Positions 5,834 through 9,362 of a stretch of 9,362 nucleotides of DNA are shown here, piece by piece. The translations under genes and the position numbers were made by a program. Location of the stretch: assembly GCA_964453155.1 (NCBI GenBank), contig CAYVQU010000192.1:1-9362 (forward strand), read 5' to 3'. Position 1 is the stretch's first letter, and each line of letters begins with the position of its first letter. The notes beneath the pieces were generated by a model. That model was not told the origin of the DNA. It was given only the letters and a program-made list of their open reading frames with translations, and made no database searches. The DNA is from CAYVQU01 sp964453155. GTDB lineage: Bacteria > Chloroflexota > Anaerolineae > Anaerolineales > UBA11858.

Positions 5834-6700
5834 ATGAAACTTATTATTGCTCTTGCCCAAATTAATACCGTCCTCGGCGACCCCGCGGCGAATTTGGAGA
5901 AGCACTTGGATTATGCCCGCGCGGCCAACGCCTCTGGCGCCGACATCCTGGTCTTCCCCGAACTCTCGTTAACCGGTTATGCCCTCCAGGATTTAGCCTC
6001 CTCAGTTGCTCATCGCGCGACGCTCCAGGATCCGATTTTTGCCCCGTTGCTCGAAATGAGCCAGAAACTCGATTTGGTGGTGGGTTTCGTTGATGTCGAT
6101 AATCGGCGCCGGTTTTTCATCGCGGCCGCTTATCTCTCGCAGGGTGAAGTCTTGCACGTTCACCATAAAGTTTATCTGCCGACGTATGGGCTCTTCGATG
6201 AAGGTCGTTTCTTTGCCTGGGGCGACTGCATCAAGGCTTTCGACACCCGTTTTGGGCGGGTGGGGATCGCCATTTGTGAAGATTTCTGGCATGCCTCCCC
6301 GCCCTATCTCCTCTGGTTGGATGGGGCCGACTTGATGATCTTTACCTCGGCCTCGCCGGGACGGGGTCTATCTGCTGAAAATAAACTAGAATCAGCCCGC
6401 TGGGTGGAGCAGATCAACCGGGCCTATGCCAATTTGTTTACGACCTTTGTGGCCCACTCCAATCGGGTCGGTTATGAAGATGGTCTCAATTTTTGGGGTG
6501 GGGCGACAGTTTATGACCCCAATGGCAAACAATTGGTGCGGGGTCCCTATCACGAAGAAGCCCTGGTCCAAACTGAAATTGATCTCAATCAACTTCACCG
6601 TACCCGGGCTCGCCTGCCCCTACTGCGGGATGAACGGACGGGTTTGATCCAGCGTGAGATGGCTCGCATTCTTGAGAATGGTGGTTCAGGGAGTCGCTAA
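5834..6700 (+). CDS. Nitrilase-superfamily glutaminase subunit of NAD+ synthetase
   Basis: This 288-aa carbon-nitrogen hydrolase is predicted to release ammonia from glutamine for the synthetase encoded next to it. The Glu-Lys-Cys catalytic triad is plain: E43 in VFPELSLTGY, K112 in HHKVYLPTYG and C148 in IAICEDFW. These contexts match the glutaminase domain of fused glutamine-dependent NAD synthetases more than general nitrilases. The ATG at 5834 is chosen. An in-frame GTG at 5798 lies inside the terminator hairpin and would add residues with no family match. A weak AAGG lies only 2 bases before the ATG. The stop TAA (6698-6700) is followed at once by the ATG of nadE in the same frame. Together the two proteins give 562 residues, close to a single fused enzyme. 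An alternative function as a stand-alone amidase is unlikely given the neighbour. Confidence 0.88.
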   Translation: MKLIIALAQINTVLGDPAANLEKHLDYARAANASGADILVFPELSLTGYALQDLASSVAHRATLQDPIFAPLLEMSQKLDLVVGFVDVDNRRRFFIAAAYLSQGEVLHVHHKVYLPTYGLFDEGRFFAWGDCIKAFDTRFGRVGIAICEDFWHASPPYLLWLDGADLMIFTSASPGRGLSAENKLESARWVEQINRAYANLFTTFVAHSNRVGYEDGLNFWGGATVYDPNGKQLVRGPYHEEALVQTEIDLNQLHRTRARLPLLRDERTGLIQREMARILENGGSGSR

Positions 6701-7525
6701 ATGGAAATCGATTTAACCATCAACCCCGAACTGGCCCGCAAAATATTGTGCGGCTTCATTAATAGTGAAATTACCCGCGTCGGTTTCAACCGGGCGGTGA
6801 TCGGCCTCTCTGGAGGGATTGACTCAGCTTTAAGCTGCTACCTCGCCGCCGAAGCCCTCGGCCCCGAGAACGTTTTGGCCGTGCGGATGCCGTATAAAAC
6901 TTCGGTCCAGGAGTCCTATGATCATGCCGGGCTGTGTATTGATGATTTAGGCGTTCAGTCCATTGATATTCCCATTACTGAGATGGCTGATCCCCTGATC
7001 GCCCGTTTCCCTGCCATGAACAAAGTCCGCCAAGGGAATATTATGGCCCGGACGCGGATGATCGCCCTCTATGACCAATCGGAGGCTTTCGGTGGTTTGG
7101 TGGTGGGGACCAGTAATAAAACCGAAATCCTGTTGGGGTACAGCACGATTTACGGGGATGCAGCCTGTGCCATTAACCCGATCGGGGATTTGTACAAAAC
7201 CCAGGTGCGGCAATTGGCCCGGGCGATTGGCGTTCCCACCGAAATCGTCGAAAAAGCGCCCTCCGCCGACCTGTGGGCCGGTCAGACCGACGAAGACGAA
7301 CTGGGCTTCACCTATGAAGCCGCCGACCATCTGCTTTATCTCCTGGTCGACGAACGCTATCGTCCTAAAGATTTGGTCGCGGCCGGGCTCGACGAGAAGT
7401 TCGTCCAGCAAGTCGTTGCCCGCGTTCGCCGCAATCAATTTAAACGCGTCCTGCCGCCGATTGCCAAGTTGACCAACCGCACGGTGGGCTACGATTTTCT
7501 CTATCTGCGCGATTGGGGGACATGA
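6701..7525 (+). CDS. nadE: NAD+ synthetase, synthetase subunit
   Basis: This 274-aa cytoplasmic enzyme carries out the last step of NAD+ synthesis: ATP-dependent amidation of deamido-NAD+ through an adenylated intermediate. The N-type ATP pyrophosphatase loop SGGIDS is at 37-42. Other family blocks are GNIMARTRM (112-120), GTSNKTE (136-142), YSTIYGDAACAINPIGDLYKTQ (147-168), PSADLWAGQTDEDELG (187-202) and the basic C-terminal stretch RNQFKRVLPP. The length fits the short, ammonia-type NadE. The adjacent nitrilase gene, at zero spacing, points to glutamine use through a separate subunit. Translation is likely coupled, because the ATG directly follows the upstream TAA. The sequence is intact and should be active. 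Whether it forms a stable complex with the nitrilase is inferred from gene order. Confidence 0.94.
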   Translation: MEIDLTINPELARKILCGFINSEITRVGFNRAVIGLSGGIDSALSCYLAAEALGPENVLAVRMPYKTSVQESYDHAGLCIDDLGVQSIDIPITEMADPLIARFPAMNKVRQGNIMARTRMIALYDQSEAFGGLVVGTSNKTEILLGYSTIYGDAACAINPIGDLYKTQVRQLARAIGVPTEIVEKAPSADLWAGQTDEDELGFTYEAADHLLYLLVDERYRPKDLVAAGLDEKFVQQVVARVRRNQFKRVLPPIAKLTNRTVGYDFLYLRDWGT

Positions 7526-7528
7526 TCT

Positions 7529-7596
7529 GTTGAGGGTTGCGAGTTGAGGGTTATGAGTCCGAATTTCCCTCAACCCTCCACCCCCAACCCGCAACC
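7529..7596. repeat. Hairpin-forming GTTGAGGG repeat abutting the MFS start
   Basis: The 10-mer GTTGAGGGTT occurs twice, at 7529-7538 and 7543-7552. The stretch 7535-7550 pairs with 7581-7596 at 14 of 16 positions. An alternative perfect 8-bp stem is 7543-7550 with 7567-7574. The outer arm ends exactly at the base before the MFS ATG (7597), so the fold covers the place where a ribosome site should be. No T-tract follows. It may be a mobile intergenic repeat or a translational control hairpin. Confidence 0.6.
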
Positions 7597-8817
7597 ATGA
7601 CAAAAATTCCGGCCGCGTTTAAACACCGTCAGTTTGCCATATTCTGGGTGGGGTTGATCTTTGCCTGGATGGGGCGCCAGATGTTTACCTGGACCCTCCC
7701 CTGGCATATCCGCACCTTCACGGAAAATCCACTGGCTTTAGGGGCGATTGGGTTGATTCGTTTAGTCCCAACTATTTTTCTATCATTATTTGCCGGTGTG
7801 ATTGCCGATCGCTTCAACCGTCGGTGGGTTGTTTTTGTAACCCAAAGTGCAATGGGGTTGGTCGCACTAACCCTGGCCTTATTAACCCTCACCAAAACAA
7901 TCCAACTCTGGCACATTTACGGTTTATTAACCATCCAGGCCACCGTCTATGTGATTGATCTCCCCGCGCGCTTAAGCCTGACCCCCAATTTGGTTTCCAA
8001 ACAGAATTTATCCAACGCCCTGAGTGTGGAGTTTATGGCGATGCAGATCGGGAGTTTGATTGGCCCGATCCTGAGTGGGGGCCTCATAGAGTATTATGGC
8101 CAAGCCGCGGCTTATTTGGGAACGGCAGTGCTGTTTGTGATCATGCTATTGGCCTTACTGGTCTTAGGGCCAGTTGCCCAACAAAAATTGGAAGTCGCCC
8201 CCTCCGGAATTGATTGGGCGGCAATTCGGACCGGGGTTCGGTTCACACTCAAGCATCCCCTGATTTTCCCCAGTATGCTGCTCGATTTTCTGGCGACTTT
8301 GTTGACCCGCGCCGATTCGTTGATGCCCTATTTCGCCCGTGATATTTTAGGCTTGAACGCGGCCCAATATGGCTGGCTATCAGCGGCCTCGGCCATTGGG
8401 GCCAATCTGGCCGGCCTCACCCTTTCGTTTACGCATAAAATCCGTAATCAGGGGAAACTCTTACTCACCGCCGTGGGGATGATCGGGATTGCGGCCGTCG
8501 TATTTGGTTTTTCCCGCAGTTTTCCCCTTTCAATGGCCGCCTTGATGTTGGCCGGCGCTTCTGATTCGATCAGTTCGATCATCCGCAGCGCGATTCGCCA
8601 ATTCCATACGCCCGATGATTTACGCGGGCGGATGACCAGTGTCAATCAGATCTTCTTCTCGGGGGGACCCTATGCTGGCGATGTAAAAGCCGGTTTTTTA
8701 GGGGGGCTCATTGGCGTGCCCTTGGCAGTTGGATTGGGTGGCATCGCCTGCGTTCTCGCGGTAGCCGGAATCAGCTGGCAGTGGCCAAAATTGCAACGTT
8801 ATGATGGTGTTGATTGA
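7597..8817 (+). CDS. MFS exporter, DHA3/EntS-like
   Basis: This 406-aa 12-segment major facilitator is predicted to export a small molecule from the cytoplasm using the proton gradient. The loop 2-3 signature is AGVIADRFNRR (66-76). The DHA3-type features are DLPARLSL (121-128), a conserved Asn-Ala pair at 140-141, and GPILSGG (156-162). The segment NQIFFSGGPYAGDVKAGFLGG (350-370) matches the late-helix region of EntS-like exporters. The ATG at 7597 is chosen. An in-frame TTG further upstream would add about 20 residues from the repeat hairpin with no membrane or family character. No Shine-Dalgarno sequence precedes the ATG. The gene lies 71 bases after nadE and could be a distal operon member, although the intervening hairpin may separate it. 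The substrate cannot be named; EntS moves enterobactin, but no siderophore genes are nearby. Confidence 0.88.
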   Translation: MTKIPAAFKHRQFAIFWVGLIFAWMGRQMFTWTLPWHIRTFTENPLALGAIGLIRLVPTIFLSLFAGVIADRFNRRWVVFVTQSAMGLVALTLALLTLTKTIQLWHIYGLLTIQATVYVIDLPARLSLTPNLVSKQNLSNALSVEFMAMQIGSLIGPILSGGLIEYYGQAAAYLGTAVLFVIMLLALLVLGPVAQQKLEVAPSGIDWAAIRTGVRFTLKHPLIFPSMLLDFLATLLTRADSLMPYFARDILGLNAAQYGWLSAASAIGANLAGLTLSFTHKIRNQGKLLLTAVGMIGIAAVVFGFSRSFPLSMAALMLAGASDSISSIIRSAIRQFHTPDDLRGRMTSVNQIFFSGGPYAGDVKAGFLGGLIGVPLAVGLGGIACVLAVAGISWQWPKLQRYDGVD

Positions 8818-8842
8818 TGTTTGAAAAGCCTACTCCCCTAAA

Positions 8843-8910
8843 TCTCCCCCGCTGGCAGGGAGACTTTAAGGTTTGCACGCACACCGTTTTCCTCTCCGAG
8901 TTCGGGGAGG
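8843..8910. repeat. Paired hairpins of a CCTCTCCGA-type intergenic repeat
   Basis: Two hairpins lie just past the MFS gene. The first pairs TCTCCC (8843-8848) with GGGAGA (8858-8863). The second pairs CCTCTCCG (8891-8898) with CGGGGAGG (8903-8910) around a 4-base loop, with one G-U pair. The style matches the widely repeated CCTCTCC/GGAGAGG intergenic elements. No T-tract follows, so terminator use is uncertain. Confidence 0.5.
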
Positions 8911-8959
8911 TAGAGGGGGTGCTGGGCAGATCGATTCTGAAGAAATTTATAAGAAAACC

Positions 8960-8999
8960 AGGAACGCAGGAAGTATATTTCTTGGTTTCCTGCCTTCCT
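8960..8999. repeat. 14-bp imperfect inverted repeat
   Basis: AGGAACGCAGGAAG (8960-8973) pairs with TTTCCTGCCTTCCT (8986-8999) at 12 of 14 positions, with a 12-base loop. It is a compact hairpin in gene-free DNA, between two other repeat elements. Confidence 0.5.
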
Positions 9000-9010
9000 A
9001 AAGTGGCCTG

Positions 9011-9120
9011 TCTCGCAAGAAGCTAAAATTATGTCATGCTGAGCACATCTGCAGTATGCTGAAATTACTCATGTGATCGCGTGCGAAGCATCTTTAATTA
9101 TTTTCTTGAAACTTGCGAGA
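9011..9120. repeat. 110-bp element with 9-bp terminal inverted repeats
   Basis: The ends TCTCGCAAG (9011-9019) and CTTGCGAGA (9112-9120) are perfect inverted repeats. Inside lie GTCATGCTGAGCACATCTG (9033-9051) and GCGAAGCATCT (9083-9093). These words resemble a GTCATGCTGAGC ... GCGAAGCATCT repeat type that I recognise from many environmental genomes. No coding sequence is present. Boundaries are tentative. Confidence 0.5.
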
Positions 9121-9158
9121 TAAACTACTGTAGTGAATCAAAAAATGATACTGATATT

Positions 9159-9283
9159 AACGTCATTGCGAGCGTCCGAACGAAGTTCGGGCGAAGCGAA
9201 GCAATCTGCATGACGATCTCTGAGATTGCCACGTCGGCGGAGTAAGTCCTGAGCTTGTCGAAGGGCCTCCTCGCAATGACGTT
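9159..9283. mobile_element. 125-bp MITE-like repeat (CGTCATTGCGAG type)
   Basis: Perfect 14-bp terminal inverted repeats, AACGTCATTGCGAG (9159-9172) and its complement (9270-9283), bound a non-coding unit. Internal pairs are CCGAAC/GTTCGG (9176-9181, 9185-9190) and GCAATCT/AGATTGC (9201-9207, 9223-9229). It also holds CCTGAGCTTGTCGAAGG (9249-9265), a word known as a widespread repeat in its own right, so the unit may be composite. The CGTCATTGCGAG ... GCGAAGCAATCT pattern is a familiar bacterial intergenic repeat type. No clear target-site duplication is visible. Confidence 0.65.
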
Positions 9284-9334
9284 TTCTGAAAACTTTGTTT
9301 GATCCACTTTAATTTTAGTTTCCGGTAAATGAAG

Positions 9335-9359
9335 CTGCTCCGAGAAGAGCATGGAGCAG
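9335..9359. repeat. 7-bp perfect hairpin at the window end
   Basis: CTGCTCC (9335-9341) pairs with GGAGCAG (9353-9359) around an 11-base loop. The window stops 3 bases later, so its relation to the next gene is unknown. Confidence 0.4.
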
Positions 9360-9362
9360 TAA

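Noticed and set aside
7537..7596. TTG at 7537 as the MFS start
   Set aside because: The extra 20 residues come from the GTTGAGGG repeat. The MFS-like N-terminus begins at the ATG at 7597.
6947..7603. 218-codon minus-strand frame opposite nadE
   Set aside because: It lies antisense to a fully conserved nadE, and its sequence is typical of an antisense shadow of a GC-biased gene.
127..8817. Defence island, phage or secondary-metabolite cluster
   Set aside because: All recognisable genes are housekeeping, membrane quality control or transport. No nuclease-effector, integrase, toxin or biosynthetic enzyme was seen.
8814..9026. Open frame of 70 codons on the plus strand after the MFS gene
   Set aside because: It overlaps the MFS stop codon and runs through two repeat hairpins. 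Composition is not protein-like and no ribosome site is seen.
9125..9352. Open frame of 75 codons on the minus strand
   Set aside because: Its middle is a translation of the MITE-like repeat (the peptide PFDKLR comes from the CCTTCGACAAGCTCAGG word). There is no ribosome site and no protein-like composition.

Overview
This window looks like ordinary chromosome from a mesophilic, mid-GC bacterium. Protein flavour and the type of intergenic repeats suggest a Chloroflexota (Anaerolineae-like) genome. That placement is inference: there is no rRNA or marker phylogeny here. I see no phage, plasmid, CRISPR, transposase or defence genes. The content is mainly housekeeping and membrane functions, with unusual gene breaks and dense intergenic hairpins.

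Left part, minus strand, read from about 4850 down to 113. A promoter near 4855-4883 drives a two-domain GNAT-fold gene that is interrupted by one in-frame TAG. Next come nfeD and a stomatin/paraslipin (SPFH) gene, a common pair for membrane-protein quality control. Two large hairpins then precede a RimI-type acetyltransferase that is tightly coupled to ribonuclease D. A weak terminator overlaps the 3' end of rnd.

Right part, plus strand, starting at 4981. First is a divergent Lgt-like integral membrane protein that has lost most of the conserved Lgt active-site residues. It is closed by a strong hairpin terminator. Then come the two halves of a glutamine-dependent NAD+ synthetase: a nitrilase-type glutaminase and an ammonia-using synthetase. 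They sit in the same frame and are separated only by one TAA codon directly followed by ATG. A DHA3/EntS-like MFS exporter follows, its start codon abutting a hairpin repeat.

The last ~545 bases (8818-9362) hold no convincing gene. They contain a chain of distinct inverted-repeat elements, including a MITE-like unit with 14-bp perfect terminal inverted repeats. Short-period repeats (9 bp or 4 bp) also occur in other intergenic gaps at 52-87, 2839-2902 and 5751-5777.

I find no clearly new multi-gene system. The points most worth checking are the same-frame split of NAD synthetase, the amber-interrupted GNAT gene, the Lgt-like protein without its catalytic residues, and the repeat island at the right end.
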